From the NCBI GenBank assembly GCA_965242845.1, contig CBDETC010000002.1:372001-436000 (forward strand): a stretch of 64,000 nt of DNA, written 5' to 3'. The position numbers and the translations under genes were made by a program. Source of the stretch: RHLJ01 sp965242845. GTDB taxonomy: Bacteria > Bacteroidota > Rhodothermia > Balneolales > Balneolaceae. Shown here in pieces: positions 35,637 through 44,617 of this stretch. Position 1 is the first letter of the stretch. Each line of letters begins with the position of its first letter. The notes under the pieces were generated by a model. That model did no database searches and was not told the DNA's origin. It worked only from the letters and a program-made list of their open reading frames with translations.

Positions 35637-36886
35637 GCGAGAAAAAGCACTTTAAAAAGGTATTAGCCGCAGGACTAATTGGGAATATTCTGGAGTGGTA
35701 TGATTTCGCGGTATACGGCTTCTTCGCAGCAACTATTGCTGATCAATTCTTTCCTTCAGGAAACCCCACTACTTCTCTAATTGCTGCATTCGGCGCATTT
35801 GCAGCAGGTTTTCTGATGCGACCGATCGGAGCCATTTTTTTTGGAAGAATTGGTGATGTAGTTGGTCGAAAAAAGATGCTTTTCCTGTCCGTAATGCTCA
35901 TGGCTATACCCACCTTCATTATCGGGGTATTGCCCACACATAGTCAGATCGGTTTTAGCGCGGCCATATTGATGGTGCTAATGAGAATGTTCCAGGGTTT
36001 ATCTGTAGGTGGTGAATACACCGGTTCTATTGTATTTCTTATTGAGCATGCCCCTGATCACAAACGAGGGTTTTTTAGCTCTTTTAGTATGATGGGAGCT
36101 ACTCTAGGAATTTTATTGGGTTCTGGTTTTGGTGCGTTACTTACCAGTTTACTTACAGAGGCCGAATTGACCAGCTGGGGCTGGAGAATTCCTTTCCTTG
36201 TTGGAATATCCATCGGGATTATTGGTTTTCTTATCAGAAGAGGTCTTCCTGAAACCCCGGTTTCAGAAGAGAAAATTAAAGCGCCTTTGACTGAGGTGTT
36301 TAAAAATCACAGAAAGCCCATGTTTCAGTCCATTGGTTTAAACATCATGGGCGCTGTGAGCTTCTACATCATTTTCATTTACCTGGCTACCTGGCTGGTT
36401 CAGGAAGTACATGAGACAAAGGCTGAAGCCTTAGACATCAATACCATTAGCCTGTTTGTTTTATTGATTGCAACTCCGGTATTTGCCATGCTATCCGATA
36501 AAATAGGTCGCAAACCTATGTTGATAGCGGGCGCCATTTCCATGGCCATTCTGGCATATCCACTAATCTGGCTAATGCATCATCATGTGTTCTGGATGAT
36601 TCTGCTTGGGCAATCGATATTCGCCATCGTCTTATCGGTGTTCATGAGCACCATTCCGGCATTCATGACCGAGTTATTTCCTTCCAATGTAAGGGCAAGT
36701 GCAACCAGCGTGAGTTATAATATTCCATATGCCATTTTTGGTGGTACTGCTCCAATGGTTGCTGTTTGGCTGATCTCAGTTACTGGTAATCCGGAAGCTA
36801 TCGCGGGATATATAATTGCTGTTTCCTTACTGGCTTTCTTTATTGCCTTAACGGTTAAAGAGACTAAGGGAACACCCATTCACTAA
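35633..36886 (+). CDS. MFS transporter, metabolite:H+ symporter (ProP-like) family
   Basis: A 417-residue protein with twelve hydrophobic segments. The N-terminal GNILEWYDFAVYGFF, the FGRIGDVVGRKKML loop between helices 2 and 3 and FQGLSVGGEYTGS are signatures of the MHS subfamily, which includes ProP, KgtP and citrate carriers. It would take up a small organic solute with protons; the substrate cannot be named. It starts with a 4-nt overlap on rpe. A repeat-bearing 296-bp gap follows. Confidence 0.88.
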   Translation: MSEKKHFKKVLAAGLIGNILEWYDFAVYGFFAATIADQFFPSGNPTTSLIAAFGAFAAGFLMRPIGAIFFGRIGDVVGRKKMLFLSVMLMAIPTFIIGVLPTHSQIGFSAAILMVLMRMFQGLSVGGEYTGSIVFLIEHAPDHKRGFFSSFSMMGATLGILLGSGFGALLTSLLTEAELTSWGWRIPFLVGISIGIIGFLIRRGLPETPVSEEKIKAPLTEVFKNHRKPMFQSIGLNIMGAVSFYIIFIYLATWLVQEVHETKAEALDINTISLFVLLIATPVFAMLSDKIGRKPMLIAGAISMAILAYPLIWLMHHHVFWMILLGQSIFAIVLSVFMSTIPAFMTELFPSNVRASATSVSYNIPYAIFGGTAPMVAVWLISVTGNPEAIAGYIIAVSLLAFFIALTVKETKGTPIH

Positions 36887-36904
36887 TTCTGGAGGGTACT
36901 ATAA

Positions 36905-37071
36905 GTCATCCTGAACCACCTGCCACCCTGAGCTTCGCAAAAGGACATTAAGGGTTGAAACTCTCAGCGAAGGGTATCAAGTAGGCTTCAACATCCTGAC
37001 TAGCCAAGGATTTGAGATCCTTCGCAGGAGGAAATATCGTCAGCAAGTAAGCCAGGGGTGCTCAGGATGAC
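36905..37071. repeat. 167-bp dispersed repeat with 10-bp terminal inverted repeats
   Basis: This element opens with GTCATCCTGA (36905-36914) and closes with the exact reverse complement TCAGGATGAC (37062-37071). Inside are secondary motifs such as CTTCGC and GATCCTTCGCAGG that can pair. It fills most of the 296-bp space between the MFS gene and the JAMM-like lipoprotein. Related elements occur at 44501 and 53984. No transposase is encoded, so it resembles a MITE- or REP-like element. Confidence 0.65.
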
Positions 37072-37182
37072 AAAAAAACCAAATTCGGTTTTTCAAATGT
37101 ATAATTATTTTAGGGTTACCTGTAACATCTTTGCTTACTTTTCCACATATTAGCACTGGTCAGGTCAAAAGAGAACACATAC

Positions 37183-38643
37183 ATGAAAAAACTGTACTGG
37201 TTTTTTTGGGTATGGATGCTGGCCTTCTTGATGTCATGTTCCCAAACAAGTCCCGAACATGAAGAAGTGGAATTACCCAATATAGGTTTCGAGAAAACAC
37301 CCATCACTTATGTGAGCCCACAAGGTGAAATCTTAAACCCCACCGATGAACATGCCAAGGAAGTAACTTCTCCCTTCATATGCCTGGTAAACACCCTCAC
37401 TAATGAAGAGAATGAGTGGGCCTATCACACAGAAAAGTATTCGCTAGAAATCCCGGATGAATATTTAGACGACCCGGAGTTAGAAACCCGGGATATTGTA
37501 TTTCGAATTGCTGCCCGGAATGCCCACCTGCGAGCTTCTGCTGATTCCCTGGAAGGAGGAGGTGTCGTACGCTTTGCTCGCTGTAAACTGCCTGACAGCC
37601 CTGCCATAATTAGTGCGGTAGAAAAGAAGCTGGGAGAATTTGACCAGCGTTCCTGGATGTATACCGAAGTAAAGCAGAAAGGCGCTACTCACAAACAGTT
37701 CATGGGAGACTGGGTATATATGTGCACGGCAGTGATTGATCACTTTTGGTGTGATCGCCCCAATGTACCCGATCCATACAATGATTCTGGCTGTACCTAC
37801 TCCCACTCCACCTGTGTGGAATACTCCTGGGTTTATGTAGATGATGGTGATGGCGGAGGTGGAGGCGGTGGTATTGGCGCCGGAAGTGGAGACAGTGATC
37901 CTTGCGCGGCCTGTGATCCTGATGGAGCGGGCATTTGCACCAATCAGGAAAGCGGTGGCGTACCCCAAAGCTGTGCTATCGATTTCAACGTTAGCGTGAT
38001 TACTGATCCGTGCCAGTTGGCCAATCTGCTGGAAGATGATGCCATTTTTAGAAGTTATATGCTTATGCTAGTTAGTGATGCCAATAACAAAGACAGGGAA
38101 ACAGCCTGGACCTTTTATAAAGATGGCAATGGAAATCCACATTATCAGTACCATCAAGGCCCAGTCGGTGGGGATCATGTTGATTTAACCTTTACTCAAT
38201 CTATTGATGGAGCTATGCACCAACACTATGATTTTGATGGCGCTTTCTCAATATTTAGTTCGCAAGATATGAAAGCACTTTATGAGGCTTATGTTGATGG
38301 AAATATCAATAATTTGGCGACGTTTACTTATGGCTTGGTGACCCATCATGGAACCCGGTATATGCTTAAAGTGGATGATGTGCAGGCATTAATAAATTTC
38401 TTTAGCAATAACTTTAGCACCAAAGCACAATTTGATAGTTTTAATGCCGATTACAATCTATATCGATTCGGATATATATTCGGCTATGGAGAAGTGATAG
38501 GTGGTAGGCTTGCATTTCTAAGGTTGCTGGAAGAAAAGAATTCAGGATTAAAACTTTTCGAAGCTAATGCTAATTTTACTTCGTGGACGGCAAAAAAACG
38601 TCACTCTGATGGTCAATCTGTCATTAATGATAACTGCAACTAA
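37183..38643 (+). CDS. Cys-rich lipoprotein with possible JAMM-like metal site, function unknown
   Basis: A 486-residue lipoprotein (lipobox AFLMSC, C19). Residues 20-180 are mixed and unrecognised. Residues 185-275 are Cys-rich and contain a seven-glycine run, probably a flexible linker. The C-terminal 210 residues contain H346-Q-H348, then S359-x2-D362, with an upstream E306. This ordering (E ... HxH ... SxxD) is that of JAMM/MPN+ metalloproteases, although the HxH-to-S spacing is about three residues longer than usual and the Pro after HxH is missing. The small exported protein downstream begins 7 nt after its stop. Only lipoprotein status is firm. Confidence 0.6.
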   Translation: MKKLYWFFWVWMLAFLMSCSQTSPEHEEVELPNIGFEKTPITYVSPQGEILNPTDEHAKEVTSPFICLVNTLTNEENEWAYHTEKYSLEIPDEYLDDPELETRDIVFRIAARNAHLRASADSLEGGGVVRFARCKLPDSPAIISAVEKKLGEFDQRSWMYTEVKQKGATHKQFMGDWVYMCTAVIDHFWCDRPNVPDPYNDSGCTYSHSTCVEYSWVYVDDGDGGGGGGGIGAGSGDSDPCAACDPDGAGICTNQESGGVPQSCAIDFNVSVITDPCQLANLLEDDAIFRSYMLMLVSDANNKDRETAWTFYKDGNGNPHYQYHQGPVGGDHVDLTFTQSIDGAMHQHYDFDGAFSIFSSQDMKALYEAYVDGNINNLATFTYGLVTHHGTRYMLKVDDVQALINFFSNNFSTKAQFDSFNADYNLYRFGYIFGYGEVIGGRLAFLRLLEEKNSGLKLFEANANFTSWTAKKRHSDGQSVINDNCN

Positions 38644-38650
38644 TAAAACT

Positions 38651-39178
38651 ATGAAGCGATTTACCTTACTTACATTTATGATATTGACCGTTTCTATGTT
38701 TTCCTATGGTCAAACCTCTGATATTGATATCGACAATATTGAATTTCCGGATATCTCAGGATATGCTGGAACATGGGTTTCTATAGATGGGTCCGATACC
38801 TTAATAGTAAACCTTAAGTTCGAATTTTGGTTTTTTGAACCATTTAATAGGGAGATTCCTCAGCTATTCGGAAATTATAATTATACTCCTTCAAGCGACA
38901 CTCAACTAGAGATGTTAGCTATAGATGAAGGCGAATTTACCTTACAAGGAGGGCTTTTTAATGAGCACGGTCCACGTCCTTATTTAATGTTTAATTACAG
39001 GGATACTGAAATAATAAAGACTGGTAATCTGCGGCTTTATCCCGATGAAAGTGATGAAAATATTCTTCACTGGCAACTTTTTGAAAATGAAGGAGTTCGA
39101 ATACAAGGAGTTTCTAAATTTATAGAGGGATATTCATTACCAGAAACTCTAACCCTGATTCGGGTTGATTCGGATTAG
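38651..39178 (+). CDS. Small exported protein of unknown function
   Basis: A 175-residue protein with a signal peptide (MKRFTLLTFMILTVSMFSYG, cleavage near residue 21) and a beta-rich body starting TSDIDIDNIEFPDISGYAGT. I do not recognise a family. It starts 7 nt after the JAMM-like lipoprotein gene, so the two are probably co-transcribed and may act together. I chose the ATG at 38651 for the signal peptide; the frame is open 84 nt further upstream. A bidirectional terminator follows. Confidence 0.6.
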   Translation: MKRFTLLTFMILTVSMFSYGQTSDIDIDNIEFPDISGYAGTWVSIDGSDTLIVNLKFEFWFFEPFNREIPQLFGNYNYTPSSDTQLEMLAIDEGEFTLQGGLFNEHGPRPYLMFNYRDTEIIKTGNLRLYPDESDENILHWQLFENEGVRIQGVSKFIEGYSLPETLTLIRVDSD

Positions 39179-39226
39179 TAAGTCATAAGTATAGACTATT
39201 TCTATTTCGGCCTACTACACCAACAA

Positions 39227-39260
39227 AAAAGCCCCTCAAGCTAAAGCTTGAGGGGCTTTT
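39227..39260. terminator. Bidirectional Rho-independent terminator
   Basis: A perfect 15-bp stem AAAAGCCCCTCAAGC (39227-39241) / GCTTGAGGGGCTTTT (39246-39260) with loop TAAA. A- and T-runs on the two sides allow termination in both directions. It separates the plus-strand lipoprotein pair from the convergent LVIVD gene. Confidence 0.92.
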
Positions 39261-39280
39261 GAATTTATACGCTTCGAGTA

Positions 39281-41260
39281 TTACATCGAGCCTAAGTCTT
39301 TCAGTGTATTCGCAAGCATCTGAACTTTGTCAGAATCGCCAGCACCAGCTGCCATTCCGCTTACCTTATCGGCTAGTTCAGAGAACATTTTAGACTTACC
39401 AGAAGCCTCAGCATTTGCTAATCCCTGACGGATAGCAGTAATACTTGCAGCATCTAAGCCATTATCACGATCTAACTGATCAACATAAGCTTTAGCTAAT
39501 ACAGGAGTAGATGGCCACTCGAACATTGGATGCCCCTGAGCATTCAGATAATCCAGTACAACAGTTTTAGAAGCTTCAATCTCGTTGATTGTCATATATG
39601 GGCTAGGAGTAAGGTCGAAGATGTCAAGACCACGAGAAATCTCAGAACTTACAATCATACCATTATACCAGTATACTGACCAGCTTCCACCAGACTGCAT
39701 TCTTTCAGCAGATACAGGTCCACGATCGTGGAAAGCAATCTCTACAGGATTCTGAGGATCTGTCCAGTCAAATACTGAAATACCACCCTGGTACCATGCC
39801 TGAACCATAATATCACGTCCTGGAACAGGGATCATAGAACCGTTGTGAGCTACACAGTTTTCCTGAGAAGTTTGTGGAGCAGGAAGCTTATAGTAGCTTT
39901 GGAAATCAAGCTCTTTGTCCTCAGTAATAGTGAAGATTGCATTTGCTCCCCACTCATAAGGATCAGACTCACGGCACTTAGGCTGGCCACCACCGCCCCA
40001 CTCATCTGTAAATAGAACTGCGCTACCATCGTTTGTGAACGTAGCAGAGTGCCAGTATGAGAAGTTAGAGTCAGCAACAGCATCAATTCGAACAGGATTT
40101 ACCGGATCAGAAATATCTAGCAATAGTCCATATCCTTCACAAGCACCACCAGCTAAACCAATCTCAGGATAAAGCGTGATATCGTGGCACTGGTTTGGTC
40201 CTCGGTCAGATTCGCCGGTCCCAAACATTTCGTTGATCATATCGGTCGCGTTTTCACGCACATAAGATGTGTCTTCAGCAGTAGGAGTTGTTCCTTCACC
40301 ACCTCTTTCAACTGCTCTATTTTGAATCAATCTACCAGCAAATCCCCAGTTCAATACTCGCTCCGTTCCAAGACGGTAGAAAGTGATTGCTCCGTTTTCT
40401 TTTGCAACTCGAACTGCTTCTTTATCAGCAGGAGCAAGTCCGTGAGTAGGAGGAGCTGCTAAATCTTCAAAGATTCTTGGAGAGCTAACAATAGCTGCAT
40501 CTTCTGGGCTGGCCAGAGGAACTTTGATTACTTCAATTCTGAATAGCGCAGAATTAGGATCGTCTTCTGGAAGAGCGTTTGAACAGCCAGCTAATTCTTC
40601 GTCAGGACGGATACCAGCTGAACCAGATACATACACATATACATTATCATTATCATCCGGATCTTTTAGTACAGAGTGAGTGTGAGAACCACGGCATGTT
40701 TGCACATTAGCAATATACTCAGGGTTTTGGATGTCAGTGATATCGAAAATTCTGATACCACGAAGTCTGTCTTGAGAAACAGCTTCCTGAACACCTTGAG
40801 TACCGCAATCTAAACGACCGCCAAATCCTTCACCAGAAACAAACATCAGGTTTTCGTAAACGGAAACATCACTCTGAGATGCAGGACAAAGGTAATCTTT
40901 AATTAACTCCGGAGAAGCAGGATTAGTTAAATCCCAAATCATTACACCATTGTAGTTTCCTTGAAAGGCATATGGCCCCTGGAAAGCTAAATCGGAATTA
41001 GTAACTCCAAGAAAGTCTTCAGCAGGAGGTGTAGTAGAAAGCATCTCCATATTCCAGATAGCTTCCTCTGCATCAAAAAGTCCGGCACCTAATCCTACCC
41101 TTGGATCTGGGCTTGGAGCACTTACCTCATCTAATGTTGCTACCTGAGGAGCAGTAAATGGTGCCTGGATTGTAGGCGACGATGGGGCACAAGCGTATGC
41201 TACTACCACCATAGCCAACAAAGAAGGAACCATCATTTTTTTGAATGAAAATTTATTCAT
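39281..41260 (-). CDS. LVIVD-repeat lipoprotein
   Basis: A 659-residue lipoprotein (lipobox VAYAC, C24). The body is a beta-propeller-like series of LVIVD-type repeats, with phrases such as GVMIWDLTNPASPELIKDYL, RGIRIFDITDIQNPEYIAN, LLLDISDPVNPVRIDAVADS and ISVFDWTDPQNPVEIAFHD. Unlike short LVIVD proteins it ends in an approximately 90-residue helical tail. Function is unknown; such propellers often bind partners on the cell surface. It is the second gene of a two-gene unit with a DUF305 lipoprotein, with a 39-nt gap. Confidence 0.82.
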   Translation of the reverse strand: MNKFSFKKMMVPSLLAMVVVAYACAPSSPTIQAPFTAPQVATLDEVSAPSPDPRVGLGAGLFDAEEAIWNMEMLSTTPPAEDFLGVTNSDLAFQGPYAFQGNYNGVMIWDLTNPASPELIKDYLCPASQSDVSVYENLMFVSGEGFGGRLDCGTQGVQEAVSQDRLRGIRIFDITDIQNPEYIANVQTCRGSHTHSVLKDPDDNDNVYVYVSGSAGIRPDEELAGCSNALPEDDPNSALFRIEVIKVPLASPEDAAIVSSPRIFEDLAAPPTHGLAPADKEAVRVAKENGAITFYRLGTERVLNWGFAGRLIQNRAVERGGEGTTPTAEDTSYVRENATDMINEMFGTGESDRGPNQCHDITLYPEIGLAGGACEGYGLLLDISDPVNPVRIDAVADSNFSYWHSATFTNDGSAVLFTDEWGGGGQPKCRESDPYEWGANAIFTITEDKELDFQSYYKLPAPQTSQENCVAHNGSMIPVPGRDIMVQAWYQGGISVFDWTDPQNPVEIAFHDRGPVSAERMQSGGSWSVYWYNGMIVSSEISRGLDIFDLTPSPYMTINEIEASKTVVLDYLNAQGHPMFEWPSTPVLAKAYVDQLDRDNGLDAASITAIRQGLANAEASGKSKMFSELADKVSGMAAGAGDSDKVQMLANTLKDLGSM

Positions 41261-41299
41261 GCTGTTATGTATTGGTTTTTGAGTTATTGATAAATGTAA

Positions 41300-42061
41300 T
41301 TAGTCAAGTTCTTCGGTAGGCGTAATACCCAGGAGCATCAGTTTCATGCGCTCGATTTCAGTAATCTGGTCAACATTGATATCAGTCGCTAATCGAAAAG
41401 CCCCTTCATCCTGAACCGCACCATCTGTGCTGATAAGTTTTTCAACCATAGTAACCGCGCCCAGGTGATGCTGGATCATATACTCCAAAAATAAACGATC
41501 AAAATCGATTCCTTTCGCTTCCGATAATTCGACAAGCTGTTCTTGGGTTAACATACCCACCATATTCATATGATCGTGGCCTCCATGGTTTCCATGGCCT
41601 CCGTGTCCACCATGACCTCCATGCTCACCTTCTGTATTAATCATGAGCATTAGTCCTTCAATTTTAACCTCAGGCACAGGCTGCCCACGGTCTCTAAGCC
41701 AGGTTTGCATGGTCGCTATCTCATCTTTCTGGGCATTGATAATTCTTGAAGCTAATCGTTGAACTTCCGGGCTTGCTCCATTTTTTGGAGCTAGATCTGA
41801 CATGATTAAAGCCTGAGCATGATGCGCAATCATACCCGTCATAAAATCTACATCAGCCTGTACAAAATTCATTTTTGATTCCTGAATCCGCTGCCAGTAT
41901 AAATCCTCTAATTCTTCAGGAGATTTTGATTCAGTATTAGTAGTAGTACTTGGCGACTCGGTTGCAGAAGAATTATCCGCTAATTCTTGTGAGCTCTTGC
42001 AGGCAAAGCTAGCTCCTATCAAAATGATAAAACAGAATGTTAAATATTTGTTTGTATTCAC
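41300..42061 (-). CDS. DUF305 lipoprotein with His-rich insert
   Basis: A 253-residue lipoprotein (GASFAC, C21) with a DUF305 ferritin-like helical domain. VDFMTGMIAHHAQALIMSDL and FLEYMIQHHLGAVTMVE carry the paired His motifs that could bind metal. Between the two halves is a glycine-histidine run of GHGG units ending HDHMNM (about residues 150-170), a plausible copper, nickel or zinc buffer. DUF305 proteins are often linked to copper handling. It is the first gene in the unit with the LVIVD lipoprotein. Confidence 0.85.
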   Translation of the reverse strand: MNTNKYLTFCFIILIGASFACKSSQELADNSSATESPSTTTNTESKSPEELEDLYWQRIQESKMNFVQADVDFMTGMIAHHAQALIMSDLAPKNGASPEVQRLASRIINAQKDEIATMQTWLRDRGQPVPEVKIEGLMLMINTEGEHGGHGGHGGHGNHGGHDHMNMVGMLTQEQLVELSEAKGIDFDRLFLEYMIQHHLGAVTMVEKLISTDGAVQDEGAFRLATDINVDQITEIERMKLMLLGITPTEELD

Positions 42062-42230
42062 AGTACTAAATGTTTGAAATTAGATCGCTAACTGAGGATA
42101 ATAAGCTCAAAAAAAGAGAAAAACCATTTTTTGAGTACCTGAGCTCAATCTTTTTACTAGCCATTCATGAAAGATTACAAAAGCTTTTAAAGCAAAGAGC
42201 TCTACGCATCAATTAAACACTATAAATTTC

Positions 42231-42238
42231 TATATTCG
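42231..42238 (+). promoter_or_regulatory. TATATTCG box before the phosphohexomutase gene
   Basis: The octamer TATATTCG lies 35 nt before the ATG at 42274 in the 212-bp intergenic gap. It fits a -7 element of the Bacteroidota type; no clear -33 TTG is seen at the right spacing. Confidence 0.3.
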
Positions 42239-42273
42239 TTACATATCAATTTGAACCAAAACTAACAGTTAAA

Positions 42274-44010
42274 ATGGGTGCTTTAGAACCAGCAGTACAA
42301 GAGAAAATTAACCAATGGCTAGCAGGAGGATATGACGAGAATACTAAATCTGCTATACAGCAAATGTTGGACAACGAGCAGTTTAGTGAATTGACTGATG
42401 CCTTTTACAAAGATCTGGAATTTGGAACCGGTGGACTTCGGGGAATTATGGGAATTGGTTCGAATAGGGTAAATAGATACACCTTTGGTATGGCTACCCA
42501 GGGACTTAGCAATTTTCTAAAAAAGACGTACCCAAACGAACAGATCAAAGTGGCCATTGCTTATGACTGCCGAAATAACTCAGATACCTTAGCCAAGGTA
42601 GTTGCTGATGTATTTTCAGCCAATGGTATTTATGTGTACTTCTTTGAGGCTCTGCGCCCAACTCCAGAACTCTCTTTCGCCATTCGCGAGCTTGGATGTC
42701 AAAGTGGAGTAGTACTTACAGCTTCTCACAACCCAAAAGAATATAATGGGTATAAAGCCTACGGAGCTGATGGAGGTCAATTTGTTGCTCCTTATGACAA
42801 AATGGTGATGGAAGAAGTACAGAAGATCTCTGGGGTTGAAGAAGTAAAGTTTGATGGTAATCCTGAATACATAGAGAGTTTAGGTGAGGAAATAGATCAA
42901 AAGTATTTGGATGAACTAGTAAAGCTCTCTGTTTCCAGAGACGCCATTCAGCGGCAAAAAGACATTAGCATCGTCTTCTCTCCTATTCATGGAACGGGAG
43001 GAGTTTCAGTCCCCCCTGCTCTAAAAGCATATGGTTTTGAAAACGTAACACTCGTGGAAGAGCAAATGGTCGTAGATGGTAATTTCCCTACGGTAGTTTA
43101 CCCGAATCCCGAAGAACAGGAAGCATTAAGTATGGCTATGGCTAAAGCGAAAGAGATTGATGCTGAGCTTGTAATGGCTACTGACCCTGATTCTGATCGG
43201 GTTGGTATTGCTGTAAAAAACGACAAGGGCGAGTGGATTCTATTCAATGGAAATATGACCGGCACCCTGATCATCAATTACATGCTTACGGCATGGAAAG
43301 AGGCTGGTAAACTCACCGGAAATGAGTACATCGTAAAGACAATTGTTACCTCCTATCTCATTGACCGAATTGCTGAGTCTTATGGAGTGGAATGCTTTAA
43401 CACACTAACAGGCTTTAAATATATTGGTGAGTTGATCACCGAACTCGAAGGCAAAAAGCAGTTTATTGCTGGCGGGGAGGAAAGCTATGGATATTTGATC
43501 GGCGAACATGTTCGGGATAAAGACGCTGTGGTATCGGCAGTTATCATTGCTGAAATGGCTGCCTATTATAAAGACAAAGGCAGTAGCCTGTTCGAAGCTC
43601 TTCTGGAGATGTATGTTGAGCATGGCTTCTTCAAGGAAAAACTGGTTTCCGTTACGAAAAAAGGAAAAGCAGGCGCAGAAGAAATTCAGCAGATGATGGC
43701 CAATTTCAGAAGTGCCCCCCCACAAAGTTTAGGAGGTTCAAAGCTGACTGTGCTTAAAGACTACCAAACTCAGGAGGAAAAAAACCTGGAAACCGGAGAT
43801 GTCACACCCATTGACTTACCTAAAGCCAATGTACTCCAGTTTATTACTGAAGATGGTGGCATTGTTTCCGCACGGCCTTCCGGTACAGAGCCAAAAATCA
43901 AGTTCTACTGCAGCGTTAATACTTCTCTGGAAAGCGCGGACAAGTATTATGAAACGGATGCATCCTTGGGATTCGTAATAGATTCTATGTTGAAAGATTT
44001 GGGCGCATAA
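42274..44010 (+). CDS. Phospho-sugar mutase (phosphoglucomutase/phosphomannomutase family)
   Basis: A 578-residue alpha-D-phosphohexomutase. The phosphoserine is S151 (TASHNPKEYNGYK), the metal-binding loop is TDPDSDRVG, the sugar-binding loop GGEESYGYL and the phosphate-binding loop RPSGTEPKIKFY. It interconverts sugar 1- and 6-phosphates, supplying glucose-1-phosphate or mannose-1-phosphate for glycan synthesis. Length and loops are typical of the larger PGM2-like members. Glucose versus mannose preference cannot be set from sequence. Confidence 0.93.
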   Translation: MGALEPAVQEKINQWLAGGYDENTKSAIQQMLDNEQFSELTDAFYKDLEFGTGGLRGIMGIGSNRVNRYTFGMATQGLSNFLKKTYPNEQIKVAIAYDCRNNSDTLAKVVADVFSANGIYVYFFEALRPTPELSFAIRELGCQSGVVLTASHNPKEYNGYKAYGADGGQFVAPYDKMVMEEVQKISGVEEVKFDGNPEYIESLGEEIDQKYLDELVKLSVSRDAIQRQKDISIVFSPIHGTGGVSVPPALKAYGFENVTLVEEQMVVDGNFPTVVYPNPEEQEALSMAMAKAKEIDAELVMATDPDSDRVGIAVKNDKGEWILFNGNMTGTLIINYMLTAWKEAGKLTGNEYIVKTIVTSYLIDRIAESYGVECFNTLTGFKYIGELITELEGKKQFIAGGEESYGYLIGEHVRDKDAVVSAVIIAEMAAYYKDKGSSLFEALLEMYVEHGFFKEKLVSVTKKGKAGAEEIQQMMANFRSAPPQSLGGSKLTVLKDYQTQEEKNLETGDVTPIDLPKANVLQFITEDGGIVSARPSGTEPKIKFYCSVNTSLESADKYYETDASLGFVIDSMLKDLGA

Positions 44011-44021
44011 ACGTATATTCG
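43990..44021 (+). promoter_or_regulatory. Candidate promoter of the small secreted protein gene
   Basis: TTG (43990-43992) followed by 21 nt and TATATTCG (44014-44021) gives both elements of a Bacteroidota-type promoter, 32 nt before the ATG at 44054. The -33 half lies inside the end of the phosphohexomutase gene. This is the best-supported of the TATATTCG boxes. Confidence 0.4.
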
Positions 44022-44053
44022 CGCAACTAACTAACAATTAAGGGTACAATAAA

Positions 44054-44482
44054 ATGATTAAAAGAATTTCTTTGGGTATTACTATGCTCATGATTATGAG
44101 CGTTTCAACTCAGGCACAATCTTATACAGATGTAGTATGGACTCAAATCCAGGAAGCCTATGATAACATCTCTGATATGGGCTATTCCGTTAAGAACTAT
44201 ATCATTGGTACTATAAATGAAGGTTCGGATAATGACTGGACTTTTTACCTCGATTCATCCAAAGAATATGTATTCCAGGGCTTTTGCGATACAGATTGTG
44301 AAGACCTCGATCTCTATCTATACGATTCAGATGGTAATGAGCTGGACACTGACATAGAAGAAGATGATTACCCGGTGCTATACCTCGAATCAAAAAAATC
44401 GGGGCAATACAAAGTTTCTGTGACTATGTATTCCTGTTCTGTTGAGCCTTGTTACTTTGGACTGGCGGTATTCCAGAAGTAA
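44054..44482 (+). CDS. Small secreted beta-domain protein (pre-peptidase C-terminal-like)
   Basis: A 142-residue protein with a signal peptide ending STQAQ (about residue 22). The mature part is a single beta-sandwich-like domain with an acidic core: LDLYLYDSDGNELDTDIEED, then YLESKKSGQYKVSVTMYSC. This resembles pre-peptidase C-terminal (PPC) domains, which often lie next to secreted proteases. Four cysteines in two pairs could form disulfides. No enzymatic motif is present. A promoter-like box lies upstream and a dispersed repeat downstream. Confidence 0.55.
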   Translation: MIKRISLGITMLMIMSVSTQAQSYTDVVWTQIQEAYDNISDMGYSVKNYIIGTINEGSDNDWTFYLDSSKEYVFQGFCDTDCEDLDLYLYDSDGNELDTDIEEDDYPVLYLESKKSGQYKVSVTMYSCSVEPCYFGLAVFQK

Positions 44483-44500
44483 CGATATATATTTTTTAAG

Positions 44501-44607
44501 GTCATCCCGAGAATACCTGCGAAGAATCTAGTCAACTATCCGTTTAGATTCTTCGGCAGTAGTCCTCCTTCCAAAGTACTTGTACGAAGGACAGGCCTCA
44601 GAATGAC
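44501..44607. repeat. 107-bp dispersed repeat with imperfect terminal inverted repeats
   Basis: Starts GTCATCCCGAG (44501-44511) and ends CTCAGAATGAC (44597-44607), which match as inverted repeats at 9 of 11 positions. Inside, GCGAAGAATCTA and TAGATTCTTCGG can pair as a second stem. It occupies the gap between two convergent genes and is related to the elements at 36905 and 53984. Confidence 0.6.
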
Positions 44608-44617
44608 TTTATACCCA

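Noticed and set aside
37852..37886. GGTGGAGG-type run as a possible repeat or structural DNA element
   Set aside because: It simply encodes the poly-glycine linker of the lipoprotein.
42106..42135. A/T hairpin CTCAAAAAA/TTTTTTGAG before the phosphohexomutase gene
   Set aside because: No T-run follows and such A/T stems are frequent by chance in intergenic DNA of this composition.
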